Assembly: GCA_946617625.1 (NCBI GenBank)
Contig: CAMOKF010000001.1
Coordinates: forward strand, 86,064 to 136,057
Length of the DNA: 49,994 nucleotides
Origin: an uncultured Bacillota bacterium
GTDB lineage: Bacteria; Bacillota_I; Bacilli_A; RF39; UBA660
Direction of reading: 5' to 3'
The notes below the pieces were generated by a model. The model was not told the DNA's origin and made no database searches. It was given only the letters and a program-made list of their open reading frames with translations. Made by a program: the position numbers and the translations under genes. Below are positions 20,108 through 29,611 of the stretch, one piece after another (within the stretch, counting starts at the first letter, position 1; each line of letters begins with the position of its first letter).

Positions 20108-21345
20108 TATTCCTCACTTCCTCTTAATAATAATTCTTCTGTTTGAGTATCTACTGTTCCATTACAATAAAGAACCCCATTAGCTTTTTGTATATTTTTA
20201 ATTCCTTGTTTCAAGTCATCGTCATATATGCCATAAGATTTTTCTTTTAATTCTAAAGCTTTATTGTAACTCATATCAATGTACTTATATAAATTTTGTA
20301 TATATCTTATATTTTCTTCTGATGAATATTCATTTATAGTATTACCTAAAAATATTTGCAATAATTCTTTATGTATTAACCAATTATCATTAAAATAAAA
20401 TTTATCTAACCATTCTATATTAGTTTCATAAGTATTATTAACTACTTTAGCTACATTTAAATTAGTATCTAATAAATCTTCAATAGATGATTCTAATATT
20501 AATAATGTATCATTATAATTATAAGGTAATTCTATTAACATTGTTTGATACTCTGTATAATTTAATTCAGTATCTTCTGCAGAAGAATATGGATTAAAGT
20601 TTGTAGTATCGAATATTCGTCCCAACTTTCCCGTATATTCTAAATCATTAAATATTTCCATACCATCTGTATCTATATTAGTAATAATATCATTATAAGA
20701 TTTTAAAGATAAAGCTACTCTTAAATTTTTATCTAAATATTTTTTACTGCAGATGGTGTAAATAAAATCTTGATTATAATTTAATATTAAGATTTTAGAA
20801 TTTGAACTATATTCTAAACCTGTTCCACTTAATCTATATTTAGTTAAAATTCGTTGTTCATTAAAAAGATTTATCATCTTCAATAAATCTTCTCTAATAA
20901 TACCCATATCAGGATACAATGATTGAATTGTAATGTATTGGTCTATATCATCGTATAGATTATAATCACTAATAATCCAACCATAAGTTTTTAATAGCTT
21001 AATTAAATACTTTCTATTACTATTTTTATTAGACTCAAAAAATTCATCCACTACTTCTATATTTTTAACTCTCAATAATATAGAATCTACATTATCAACA
21101 ATAGAAAAATATTTTTTAAATATATTCTCATTTTCATATACTAACGTCTTATCATTCTTTAATATTTTAACAATATCTCTATTCTTAGTATATATATAAG
21201 AATTTATAAAATCTATTAAGCTTTGATGAGTATTATAATCATAATAATTAGACAATATTATTTTAGAAGAATAGTATTGTTTTAGAATACCTTGTAAATA
21301 TGAAATAAAGAAATTGTTGTCATCTATTTTTATATTATTCATCAT
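20107..21345 (-). CDS. Tail/hub-associated protein with C-terminal peptidoglycan-binding-like motif
   Basis: A 412-residue protein encoded directly downstream of the tape measure gene. Most of it is a helical, Asn/Ile/Tyr-rich sequence that I do not recognise. The last 40 residues, YGIYDDDLKQGIKNIQKANG then GTVDTQTEELLLRG, resemble the PG_binding_1 repeat (V-x-x-x-Q-x-x-N-G-L-x-x-D-G-x-x-D-x-x-T). That would suit a hub component that contacts the cell wall. Evidence for the binding motif is moderate; the overall function is unknown. Confidence 0.65.
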   Translation of the reverse strand: MMNNIKIDDNNFFISYLQGILKQYYSSKIILSNYYDYNTHQSLIDFINSYIYTKNRDIVKILKNDKTLVYENENIFKKYFSIVDNVDSILLRVKNIEVVDEFFESNKNSNRKYLIKLLKTYGWIISDYNLYDDIDQYITIQSLYPDMGIIREDLLKMINLFNEQRILTKYRLSGTGLEYSSNSKILILNYNQDFIYTICSKKYLDKNLRVALSLKSYNDIITNIDTDGMEIFNDLEYTGKLGRIFDTTNFNPYSSAEDTELNYTEYQTMLIELPYNYNDTLLILESSIEDLLDTNLNVAKVVNNTYETNIEWLDKFYFNDNWLIHKELLQIFLGNTINEYSSEENIRYIQNLYKYIDMSYNKALELKEKSYGIYDDDLKQGIKNIQKANGVLYCNGTVDTQTEELLLRGSEE

Positions 21346-21350
21346 TTATT

Positions 21351-24152
21351 CTATTCCTCATCTGTGTTTAGTTTAGTGTTAACTTTATTATTAAACTTAA
21401 CATTAAGTTGCTTAGTTTTTGGAGCAATTTTATCCGTGGCCTCACTAACTTTATCTGAAATTACTTCTAATATTGAGGTTATACTTGAAAAATCTATAGT
21501 ATTATTCAATTTGCTATCTATTAATTCATCTGTAGTCTCTTTTCCAGTAATACCCCTTTTTCTTAATTTACTGGCTGTTTTTGCAGTAGCTACCATTTCG
21601 CCTTTATGAAGATTTGCTGTATAATTATCTTCTGGAACAAATGATAATCCTGAAAAATGGGATTTACCTGCAATATTTCTAGCCACTGAAAGAGCATCTT
21701 TTTTAAAATATCCAGATTTTTCATATTTTTTAGCCAAATTTAAAACTTCTTGGCTATCTTTTTGAGGACCTGTTCCAAATAAACTATCTATTCCTTTAGC
21801 AATAGTATCTCCACCAATAGCACCAGTAACTATTCCTAAAATACCACCAATTGCAGCACCTACAGGTCCACCCAATCCGAATCCTAAAGCTGCCCAGCCT
21901 AATCCGTGAGTGAGAGCATTACCGAGTCCACCTTTACTGCCACCCAAAATACCACCTGCAACTCCGGCGCCTTTTGAAGTTCCCCACTCTTCAGCAGATT
22001 TATAACCAGAATATCCTTCTATTCCAGTATTTATTAGACCACCAGCAATACTAGCTCCAGACAAGAATTTTGAACCCGTACTCATAGCACCTAATCCACC
22101 ACTTCTTAAAAATCCTGAACCTTTAATAGCATTTCCTAAACTACTTAATCTACTAGTAGCAGCCATTGGAGTAATCATACCACCAGCACCACCAATTCCA
22201 CCACTAGTACCAGACATATTAGCCATCATACTGGCATTAAGCATACTTCCACCAATACCACCGACACCTGGAACTTTAAATGCGGCATTAGTTAAAGCAA
22301 TAGATATTACTGAACCCAAAATTTGTTTAGTAGTACTAGCAATTTCACTAATAGCTTGTGTTGGAAAATTTTTCATAAACTGAGTCGCATCCGCTACAGT
22401 ATTTTCCATTTTATTTTTGTATTTTGTATCTTCAGTATTATAATTAGAAATGTTCTCAGTTAAAGCATCAATCTTCTCAGTTCCACCCAATTGATAATCT
22501 GTATCAGAACCAGTAACTGTTAATTGATTAGCAGTTTGTGTCCAACCACCAGCTAACATTCCTTTATAACCAAGAGCATTTGCTACTGCGGCACCACCTA
22601 TAATATCTCCAGCCTCATTTGCTTGAGCTCCAATATTAGCTAAACCAACTGTAGAATTTCCAACTGCTTCATTGACACCAGCACCAGCACCAAATTCGGC
22701 ACCAAGTAAAATTTGATTTACATTACCAGATGTTAGAGCACCGTATACATCCTTCTGAGCTCCCATAACTTCTTTAGCTGCTTGATAAGCATCATTTGAT
22801 GACATACCTTGTTTCTCATAGGCTTCCATTAAACTTGTATATTGTCCTAAACTTTGATAACCAGTAGCAGCAGCCACTCCACTTTCAATATCAGTCATTA
22901 ATGGGGCTAAGTCAGACGTTAGATAATTAATAATACCATCTTGTAACAATCTGTTTCCTTGTTCAGATTGTTTAATCATTAATTGTTGATTTTTAAGTTG
23001 GTCTAAAGAATTTTTATCTATGTTAAAAGACATATTTACCCAAGCTTCTGATTGAGTATCCATCCAAGGTAATATCTTAGATGCTACCATATCATTTTGA
23101 GCTTTAGTAATTGCCTCTTGTCCTTTAAAACCTTGTTCCAAAGCCTTAGTCATAGCAGGTATCATTTCACTACTATAATTAAATGCTTCATCTCCAAACT
23201 TAGCGACTGTACTGTCTAGCATATCATTGAACATATCAGTACCAGTATTGATACCCATAAATCCACCAGTACCAGCCTGTTCTGGAGATGTTAATCCTGC
23301 TACTTTAGTATAGTTTTGTTCAAAAGCTCCTTTAGCTTTTTCCCAATAAGGCTTTGCAAAATTAAGTAAAGTCTTGCCAATATCTTTTACATCTTTACCA
23401 ATAGATAAAAACTTAGTAAGTTTTTCTGTATCCATTAGTTGACCACGATTAGTTAACCAATCAGCTTTTTCATATATAGGTCTTAACTCTTCTCTTTTGT
23501 CATTGACCATCATTCTCCATTTATTATTAGGTATGGAAATATTTCCAGGTTGATAATCAAATTCTTTATCTAATTTACCATATCCAGAAAAACCTGAATC
23601 AGAATTACTATATTCTTTTCTAGTTGAACCAATGTTTTTACCAGAATCTATAGGTCTTCCTGAATAATCGACTATTTGAGGTTTCTGTGGTCTATTCTTT
23701 TCATTAATGACAACATCATTAAATACAGAATGATTAAATGTAGCATTATTAAAAATGGCTTTATCATAAACAACATTACTAAATTTAGGACTATTAGCAG
23801 ATGCTGTAACTCCTGATGACGTACCTGTTCCTAAACTATTTAATTTATTTAAAGTATCATCTAATTTATCAGAATATTTATCTAAAGATTTGAATAAGTC
23901 ATTAAATACTGTCTTATTAGCACTCAAAGCCTTCTTAGTAAGACTATTAATAGACTTATCAGTATCTTTATTTATATTTTTCAAATTGTCATTTATATAA
24001 GAAAAAACTGAACCAAGCTCTTTTTTAGCTTTATCAGCATTAACATTTATTAAATCTAATTCTGATATTTGATTACTTTTATTTCCAACATTATTAGAAC
24101 GAGAAGAAGGTGATGTATTTTGACCAGTATTATTGTTTTTATTATTAGCCAT
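21351..24152 (-). CDS. Tail tape measure protein
   Basis: The longest gene between tail tube and hub genes, 933 residues. The N-terminal 150 residues are low-complexity and Asn/Ser/Lys-rich. A central helical region (about 200-500) is followed by long Gly/Ala-rich hydrophobic segments (about 600-790, for example GWAALGFGLGGPVGAAIGGI) that are typical membrane-inserting parts of tape measure proteins. The C-terminal region includes SFVPEDNYTANLHKGEMVAT, a phrase commonly found near the end of Gram-positive phage tape measures. It determines tail length and helps DNA entry. It ends in TAG. Confidence 0.87.
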   Translation of the reverse strand: MANNKNNNTGQNTSPSSRSNNVGNKSNQISELDLINVNADKAKKELGSVFSYINDNLKNINKDTDKSINSLTKKALSANKTVFNDLFKSLDKYSDKLDDTLNKLNSLGTGTSSGVTASANSPKFSNVVYDKAIFNNATFNHSVFNDVVINEKNRPQKPQIVDYSGRPIDSGKNIGSTRKEYSNSDSGFSGYGKLDKEFDYQPGNISIPNNKWRMMVNDKREELRPIYEKADWLTNRGQLMDTEKLTKFLSIGKDVKDIGKTLLNFAKPYWEKAKGAFEQNYTKVAGLTSPEQAGTGGFMGINTGTDMFNDMLDSTVAKFGDEAFNYSSEMIPAMTKALEQGFKGQEAITKAQNDMVASKILPWMDTQSEAWVNMSFNIDKNSLDQLKNQQLMIKQSEQGNRLLQDGIINYLTSDLAPLMTDIESGVAAATGYQSLGQYTSLMEAYEKQGMSSNDAYQAAKEVMGAQKDVYGALTSGNVNQILLGAEFGAGAGVNEAVGNSTVGLANIGAQANEAGDIIGGAAVANALGYKGMLAGGWTQTANQLTVTGSDTDYQLGGTEKIDALTENISNYNTEDTKYKNKMENTVADATQFMKNFPTQAISEIASTTKQILGSVISIALTNAAFKVPGVGGIGGSMLNASMMANMSGTSGGIGGAGGMITPMAATSRLSSLGNAIKGSGFLRSGGLGAMSTGSKFLSGASIAGGLINTGIEGYSGYKSAEEWGTSKGAGVAGGILGGSKGGLGNALTHGLGWAALGFGLGGPVGAAIGGILGIVTGAIGGDTIAKGIDSLFGTGPQKDSQEVLNLAKKYEKSGYFKKDALSVARNIAGKSHFSGLSFVPEDNYTANLHKGEMVATAKTASKLRKRGITGKETTDELIDSKLNNTIDFSSITSILEVISDKVSEATDKIAPKTKQLNVKFNNKVNTKLNTDEE

Positions 24153-24193
24153 TTACATCACCTTCTTTCTTAATTAATATTTTTATCATTTAT

Positions 24194-24505
24194 TTATTGA
24201 TAAGTTCTTGTTATTTCTTGAGCAAGTTTTTCTGCTTCTTGAAATTCTTTTTTAAATGTATTTACTGCTTGACTATCTAATGTTAAGTCATTATTTAATA
24301 CAATAGATACTGTTCCATCTTCTAAATATTGAACGGCAATCATATCACTATCTGAAATTCCCAATCCATTTTTATCTGTAGAATTTTTTGATAATTGAAA
24401 TCCAGCCGCACTGATAAGTTCTGTTGGAGATTTTACATCAACAGATGTATTACCCACAGATTTATCTAAAGATGCATTATTGAACTCTTGTAATTTTTTA
24501 ATCAT
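24194..24505 (-). CDS. Small protein of unknown function upstream of the tape measure
   Basis: A 103-residue protein with no recognised domain. The sequence has a central SDMIAVQYLEDGTVSIVLN strand-turn-strand segment and a helical C-terminus (VNTFKKEFQEAEKLAQEIT). Its place directly before the tape measure gene is compatible with a tape-measure chaperone or a small tail protein. No stronger statement can be supported. Confidence 0.6.
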   Translation of the reverse strand: MIKKLQEFNNASLDKSVGNTSVDVKSPTELISAAGFQLSKNSTDKNGLGISDSDMIAVQYLEDGTVSIVLNNDLTLDSQAVNTFKKEFQEAEKLAQEITRTYQ

Positions 24506-24516
24506 AACGTACCTCT

Positions 24517-25638
24517 CTAATCTGTTTTTACTTCTATTCCATTAAATATTTCTATATGTATTTTTCTTCCACTCTCTATTATTTTAGCATTAACGTATGG
24601 ATATGGAGGATAACCTAATAGTATTAAAGTATCATCCTCATCTTCTATATCAACATTAATAATATAATTATCTGGTAATAATATATTATCATTTACAGAA
24701 AATTCATTTTCTAATCCATTTGAAAATACATATGGAGCTTCAACAATTAAATCAAAAGAAATTTTAATTACATCTGGTAAATCTGTTTCTTCTGTAGATT
24801 CTATATACGTATATTCTAAATTCTGAATATTATTTTGCAATGTAACTGTATCATCTTCTGAACCATAATCTTCTGAATCTAGTCTAAATTGTGAAACAGG
24901 AGAATCTTTATGTGAACTTAATACATATGAAATATATATATCATCTATAATCTCTGCATCAACACTGTAATCACCATCTGTTCTAATTTCTAGCTTAGAA
25001 CTTATATTACCCTCATCTAAATCGATGTAGTCTGCTGAAAATATTCCGTGATAGTGAGCATCAGGAGTATAAAAACCGTTGTATCCATTTAATTGTAATA
25101 CACCACTCAAATTTTCTCCTGGCGCTGATGATGGAGATATTCTAATATTATTTCCAAACGCAGAATATAAATAAATATATTCATTATTTCCTACAATAGC
25201 ATTTGCTAAAATACCTTTAACTAATTTATTAGTATCTCTAATAACAACATTACCATTTCCAAGTAATCCATTATTATCTAATAAATCCTCTCCAGTACCC
25301 ACTAATTCTCTTTGTTCATTATCAGCAACAATGGCGTTATATGAATCGATGTTAGACTTGAATATAACTGTCCATAAACCACCCGAATAATTATATAATG
25401 TACTGGAATCAACAACAAAGTATTTTTTATTGTCTTCAGTATCTATAAATCTATCTGAATCAGTATAACAAATAACAGCATCATAATCTTCAGGAGAAGG
25501 ACCTCTAAATATTTTTAATTGTGAAGTGTCTGTAATAAAATATAAATATAAATTATTTCCTGATGATTTTTTATATAAACCAGAATCTCTTAAATAGGCT
25601 AAATCCTGACTTCTAATTTTATAAACATTTTGTGCCAT
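24517..25638 (-). CDS. Tail protein of unknown function
   Basis: A 373-residue, acidic, beta-rich protein. Residues 1-100 contain repeated short strands (LYLYFITDTSQLKIFRGPSP, YFVVDSSTLYNYSGGLWTV) like those in phage virion surface proteins that start with a pyocin-knob-like or fibre-attachment module. I cannot name a family. It lies between the chaperone genes and the tape measure, where additional tail genes are common. It ends in TAG. Confidence 0.65.
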   Translation of the reverse strand: MAQNVYKIRSQDLAYLRDSGLYKKSSGNNLYLYFITDTSQLKIFRGPSPEDYDAVICYTDSDRFIDTEDNKKYFVVDSSTLYNYSGGLWTVIFKSNIDSYNAIVADNEQRELVGTGEDLLDNNGLLGNGNVVIRDTNKLVKGILANAIVGNNEYIYLYSAFGNNIRISPSSAPGENLSGVLQLNGYNGFYTPDAHYHGIFSADYIDLDEGNISSKLEIRTDGDYSVDAEIIDDIYISYVLSSHKDSPVSQFRLDSEDYGSEDDTVTLQNNIQNLEYTYIESTEETDLPDVIKISFDLIVEAPYVFSNGLENEFSVNDNILLPDNYIINVDIEDEDDTLILLGYPPYPYVNAKIIESGRKIHIEIFNGIEVKTD

Positions 25639-25800
25639 TTAATCTTCCTCTGTTACACTATCTATATATTCTTTAGCTTCCTCTTCTGTAGAAAATTCTT
25701 GAATGTATTTTCCAGCACCATCTCTAACAACAGCACCAGATTTTGTTATCGTTATATCGTGATTTTTATATTGAATATTTTCATATAGTTTTGTTACCAT
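25639..25800 (-). CDS. Small protein, 53 residues
   Basis: The frame from ATG at 25800 to TAA at 25639 encodes 53 residues: it begins MVTKLYENIQYKNHD and ends with a helical EEEAKEYIDSVTEED. The stop overlaps the region just before the next ATG (25638), and codon use is like that of the neighbours, so it looks real. Its middle, ITKSGAVVRDGAGKYIQEF, could be a small beta hairpin. No family recognised. The ribosome binding site is weak, and translation may be coupled to the upstream chaperone-extension frame, which ends 5 bases before. Confidence 0.55.
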   Translation of the reverse strand: MVTKLYENIQYKNHDITITKSGAVVRDGAGKYIQEFSTEEEAKEYIDSVTEED

Positions 25801-25805
25801 ATTCA

Positions 25806-26001
25806 CTATCCCTTCTTGGCTTCTTCTATAGCCTCTTTTTCTGCCTCTCGTATTTCTTTAAGAGTTTCTAATATTAAATCTCTATCTTGTGGAGAAATAG
25901 CATCTGTGTCTAAAAATGGTATATGTAAATTATACGAAATAATAACTTGGTCTTTAACTATTCTTTCATATAATAAATACTTATTAGGTATACCATTTAT
26001 A
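25806..26001 (-). CDS. +1-frame extension of the gp26-like tail assembly chaperone (gp51-like / GT-like)
   Basis: Beginning immediately after the gp26-like gene there is an open frame of 65 codons, DINGIPNKYLLYERIVKDQV at its start and a charged helix (LKEIREAEKEAIEEAKKG) at its end, closed by TAG and TGA in tandem. It has no in-frame ATG, GTG or TTG near its start. It lies in the +1 frame relative to the upstream gene and joins it exactly at the UUU UGA stop. This is the arrangement of lambda G/GT-type tail assembly chaperones, which lie between the tail tube and tape measure genes and make a minor frameshifted long form. In T4, gene 51 follows gene 26 in the same place. The predicted fusion is 247 + 65 = 312 residues. 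Confidence 0.6.
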
Positions 26002-26007
26002 TCAAAA
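26002..26007 (-). promoter_or_regulatory. Probable +1 ribosomal frameshift site, UUU UGA
   Basis: The last sense codon of the gp26-like gene is UUU and the stop is UGA, followed by U. A P-site tRNA-Phe that slips one base forward re-pairs perfectly on UUU and the next codon becomes GAU, entering the 65-codon extension. The slow UGA in the A site is the same logic as the bacterial RF2 site. A second possible site lies a few codons upstream (UUU followed by the rare arginine codon CGA). I did not find a clear stimulatory hairpin or upstream Shine-Dalgarno spacer by eye. Confidence 0.5.
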
Positions 26008-26745
26008 TTCTGGTCGAAAAAATTCCTCTGTTACCGGCAGAGTATATTTAACATTCCTTTCACAAGTAGGACAAATATCTACTAATTCTGTATCTAAACC
26101 TATGGAGTTTTCAAACTCATTATATTTACTAGTTAGATAATTGAAGTCTTTTGCGTGCATTTTCTCAACATAATCTTGAGTTTTTAATTGTCTTGCAACT
26201 TCACCATTAATATTAGTAATAATATAATTCCACTTAATAATAAGTGTAGGGTCTCCTACATATTCAGGAAACTTCATTTTAGTTTTTTCTGCGTCTTTAA
26301 TAATTAAATCGTCTTCTTTAATTGATAATAATTTACAAGTAATAACATCTCCTGAAACAGGAAGAGTTACATCAAGAGTACCTGTAAAATTATCATCTGC
26401 ATATACTGTATTTAACGAATCTAAATCAATCTCTAAATCAATGTTATTACCACAATATGGACATTGAAGAGTAATTTTATAATCACTTCCGTATGTAACT
26501 TTTCTTAAAGCATACATACAAGCAATTAAATCTGCTAAATATAAGTCTTCTGCATTAAAACTATCATCTTCTTTACAGTTATTAATTAACTGTGGAATAA
26601 TCTTAAATCCATTTGTAGATGATAGTCTTATCTTTTCATCTAGTGTAGACATAGCTCTTAACTCTATCTCACTAGGTACTTTTGTTGTATAACCAAGACC
26701 TTTACTTGGTAATTTAACTGTTTCTTTTATTGCTACATTTGACAT
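26002..26745 (-). CDS. gp26-like tail assembly chaperone / baseplate hub factor
   Basis: The 247-residue protein opens with VKLPSKGLGYTTKVPSEIEL, typical of the T4 gp26-like family, then a helical region with DLYLADLIACMYALRKVTYG. It has two CxxC pairs (Cys95/Cys98 in CPYCGN and Cys225/Cys228 in CPTCER), which probably bind one zinc ion. Similar proteins are encoded between tail tube and tape measure genes and are thought to chaperone tape measure or hub assembly. It ends in TGA preceded by UUU, with a conserved-looking downstream frame (see the +1 extension). The ribosome binding site is GGGAGG, eight bases before ATG. Confidence 0.75.
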   Translation of the reverse strand: MSNVAIKETVKLPSKGLGYTTKVPSEIELRAMSTLDEKIRLSSTNGFKIIPQLINNCKEDDSFNAEDLYLADLIACMYALRKVTYGSDYKITLQCPYCGNNIDLEIDLDSLNTVYADDNFTGTLDVTLPVSGDVITCKLLSIKEDDLIIKDAEKTKMKFPEYVGDPTLIIKWNYIITNINGEVARQLKTQDYVEKMHAKDFNYLTSKYNEFENSIGLDTELVDICPTCERNVKYTLPVTEEFFRPEF

Positions 26746-26780
26746 TTATTTACCTCCCATTAAAATATCAATATATACAA

Positions 26781-26836
26781 TTATATTTGACATTTTAGTC
26801 TATGAATATAACTCATAACTAAAACGCCAAATATAA
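26781..26836. other. Long hairpin between tail tube and chaperone genes
   Basis: The two arms, 26781-26806 and 26812-26836, are nearly perfect inverted repeats: about 24 pairs, with two G-U wobbles and one bulge, and a loop of about six bases. No U-run follows on the minus strand, so it is not a classical intrinsic terminator. It may be an mRNA processing or stabilising structure that separates the very abundant tube transcript from the chaperone transcript. Confidence 0.6.
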
Positions 26837-26849
26837 TTAAGTTTATAAA

Positions 26850-27458
26850 TTATAGTTTGAGTTCACTTTTTTCAGTCTCTGTAAAGTAGTCATAAATCAA
26901 TGAACCTAAAATCTGTCTTACTGCATTATTATCCTGAGCAAAACTTCCTAGTTTATATTCACCTAACCAAACACCGTGAAGTGTCCAAGAACGATAAATT
27001 TTACCATCTGGTGAAAACTCAATCAAATATGCAGTTGTTTTATAATCTTTAGCCTGTCCAACAACCTCTTTCTTAGGGTCATAGATTAAGTTGAACCAAG
27101 CGGCTAATAATCTTTCTACATCTAATCCAATAAAATCATTAAATGTAATATTAGATGTATCCATAGAAGGTCTACCAGCAAACTTAGCAACATTGTTTCC
27201 ATAAGGTACTTCAATAGGTGAAATACTCATTCCAGGAGCATCAAAGTTTGCTACAGACAACATCAAATCTTTTTTATAACCTTGATTAGAACCAGTATCA
27301 CTTAATTTAGGTAAACCTAAATTATCTAACTCTATCTGTACTTCAAAGTTGTTAGTACGCTGAGGTTCCCAGTACCAATTAGATTGTCTAGCATTAGACA
27401 TTCTTTGAACGGCACCTTTGCTATAATAAGCATTACCTGTATTATCTTGAAATTTCAT
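26850..27458 (-). CDS. Tail tube protein, gp19-like
   Basis: At 202 residues it is close in size to T4-like tube proteins and follows the sheath gene. Recognisable parts are NFEVQIELDNLGLP, VANFDAPGMSISPIEVPYGN and the strand RSWTLHGVWLGEYKLGSFA, the usual pattern of contractile-phage tube subunits, in which a lipocalin-like beta barrel forms hexamer rings. It would polymerise on the baseplate under control of the tape measure. The start MKFQDNTGNAYYSK has a good upstream GGAG. Confidence 0.88.
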   Translation of the reverse strand: MKFQDNTGNAYYSKGAVQRMSNARQSNWYWEPQRTNNFEVQIELDNLGLPKLSDTGSNQGYKKDLMLSVANFDAPGMSISPIEVPYGNNVAKFAGRPSMDTSNITFNDFIGLDVERLLAAWFNLIYDPKKEVVGQAKDYKTTAYLIEFSPDGKIYRSWTLHGVWLGEYKLGSFAQDNNAVRQILGSLIYDYFTETEKSELKL

Positions 27459-27478
27459 TTATTAATCTCCTTTCTATT

Positions 27479-29611
27479 TTATAGAGCAACTGTACTTTCA
27501 CCATAAGTAACTGTTGCAGGGTCTAGTTGGAAATCAATTACAAAATCTTCAACCGCTTCAAATACTGAAACTTTAACTGAACCGTAAATAACTTTTCTAT
27601 CATCTCTTTGTAGAGAATCGTCCATAATGATTTCATAATCATTAAGAGCATTATTTACTTGCATTGAAGATAATGTATCATTTACTCTACTAATAAATGA
27701 GTTCCAAGTAAGAAGATTATTATTATCAAATGTTAATCCTAAAGCAGTATCAAAAATAACTGCTTTGATTTCATTTGCTAAGATTCTTACGTGAGGTTGT
27801 TGTAGAGCTGATTTCTTAGATAATTCATATGGAGGTGATAGAGCATAACCTGTTCTCAATCCATATACTACATATCCATAATTTCTTAAATTCATAATAG
27901 GATTAATTCTAATATGATATGCATCTTCTGATTGAAGTTCATCTAAAGTAGCTCCACCAATTTGAGATGATGTAGCAGTAATACTACCAATTCTCATTCT
28001 CTTAACACCAGCAGGTGGGTTATAAACTTGTCCTCCATTATTAACATTTGTTAACAATGCTTGTAAGAACCAATATGAAGGTGGTAACCATTCACCAACA
28101 CCATCAACATTTGGTCCATAACACCAAGGACAATAATAAGCTACATAAGAATCTGGCTTATATTCATACTGTCTAACCGGAACATACTCTCTTAAATCTC
28201 CAGAAGTTAATTCTACATCTTGAGCAATATCTAATATACCAAAAGCATCTCCTCTAGTATAACATAATTTTCTAATAGCATCATATACATCCATTGTATT
28301 TGTATGAACACTAGGAATTGTACTAGAATCTTCTAAGTCTCTACAAATACCAGCAGCTGTAGCAAATCTAAAATCATATGTATATTTGTCTTCTAGACCT
28401 ACAAAGAAATTATCTGGACTAGGTGAAGTTTTATTATAATCTTCACATAACTTAAATACTTCTGATTTAATAGTAGCTTCATTTCCATATTTGCTTGAAT
28501 CACCTTTAAGTGAAATTAGATGAAGTTCATATTGAGTTTCATCATCTAAATTCAAGTGGTCCATTTCTTTCAAATGACTATGGAATGCTGAAGTCTTTAT
28601 TTCTGTTGAATTATCTTCAACACTAATATATTTAGAATTTCCGTTTACAGCTTGTTTCAAAGCTGCTGCATAAGCAATATCAAAAGTCTCTCCAAGTGAA
28701 GATTCTCCAGGACCATATCCTTTTCCTGGATATTGCATAATCTTAAATGTTTCAACTACACCTGTACCTACATATACTTTTAAACTATATTGATAATTTG
28801 TTTGAGAATTTGTATTAGCTTTTGCTAATTCTGTTCTATACAAATCTACTGAAATTGAATCGCCAAATTCTCCTGAATAAACAGCTTTTATATTAACTGA
28901 AGATTCTTCTTCTGTTTCAGCAAAATCAACATTGACACCAGGCACTGGGTCTGTTTCTCCTTGAACATTGAAATCAGAAACAAACTCAAATCTATGTGGG
29001 TCTGTATCATTAATGTCTGGAGCTTCATATCCAGAAGTTCCAGATGGAATTGTCCAAGTAGCAGTAGTTTTTTCTTCATTTAAAATAGGGTCTCCAATAA
29101 CAACAACATCTTGTCTTTGATGTGAAGCATTTTCAATAGTTAACTTACTAGTAAATGTTGTAGTATCAGCAATAGCAGTATCATAAGTAGCAGATACAAT
29201 AATATCATTATTATCATTTGTACTAATACTTACACTAGTAGGACTTCCATAGTTACTTGCCTTATACCCATAATTAACATTCTCATTATCTATAACTGTA
29301 AATCCTGTAAGACTCTTATCTTTAATATCTTTGTGTCCATAGACACTAGCAGTTGCAGTAGACTCATCTTCAGCAGCAACTCTAGTAAATAAAATAGGAT
29401 AACCAAGTCTTAAAATGTTTTTGGCTGTCTTATATGAATAAGTACCTTCAACACTTCCTCCAAAGATACTTAAATCTGATAAAGATGTTAGTAATGTTGG
29501 AGTATTAATAGGTCCGAAAGTAGAACCTCCGATAACCAATGTTGTATTGTATAAACCTACACTTGATTGTACTATGGTATTATCTATTTCATTAATAGTA
29601 ACTGAAGGCAT
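27479..29611 (-). CDS. Tail sheath protein, gp18-like
   Basis: This 710-residue protein begins SVTINEIDNTIVQSSVG and continues with LVIGGSTFGPINTPTLLTSL, SDLSIFGG and AKNILRLGYPILFTRV. This is the standard N-terminal signature of contractile sheaths. Near the C-terminus a conserved block follows: LNDYEIIMDDSL, ISRVNDTLSSM and VKVSVFEAVEDFVIDFQLDP. The size matches large T4-type sheaths (659 in T4) with an added surface domain in the middle. The start ATG directly touches the TAG of the upstream gene and has GGAGG seven bases before it. Confidence 0.93.
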   Translation of the reverse strand: MPSVTINEIDNTIVQSSVGLYNTTLVIGGSTFGPINTPTLLTSLSDLSIFGGSVEGTYSYKTAKNILRLGYPILFTRVAAEDESTATASVYGHKDIKDKSLTGFTVIDNENVNYGYKASNYGSPTSVSISTNDNNDIIVSATYDTAIADTTTFTSKLTIENASHQRQDVVVIGDPILNEEKTTATWTIPSGTSGYEAPDINDTDPHRFEFVSDFNVQGETDPVPGVNVDFAETEEESSVNIKAVYSGEFGDSISVDLYRTELAKANTNSQTNYQYSLKVYVGTGVVETFKIMQYPGKGYGPGESSLGETFDIAYAAALKQAVNGNSKYISVEDNSTEIKTSAFHSHLKEMDHLNLDDETQYELHLISLKGDSSKYGNEATIKSEVFKLCEDYNKTSPSPDNFFVGLEDKYTYDFRFATAAGICRDLEDSSTIPSVHTNTMDVYDAIRKLCYTRGDAFGILDIAQDVELTSGDLREYVPVRQYEYKPDSYVAYYCPWCYGPNVDGVGEWLPPSYWFLQALLTNVNNGGQVYNPPAGVKRMRIGSITATSSQIGGATLDELQSEDAYHIRINPIMNLRNYGYVVYGLRTGYALSPPYELSKKSALQQPHVRILANEIKAVIFDTALGLTFDNNNLLTWNSFISRVNDTLSSMQVNNALNDYEIIMDDSLQRDDRKVIYGSVKVSVFEAVEDFVIDFQLDPATVTYGESTVAL

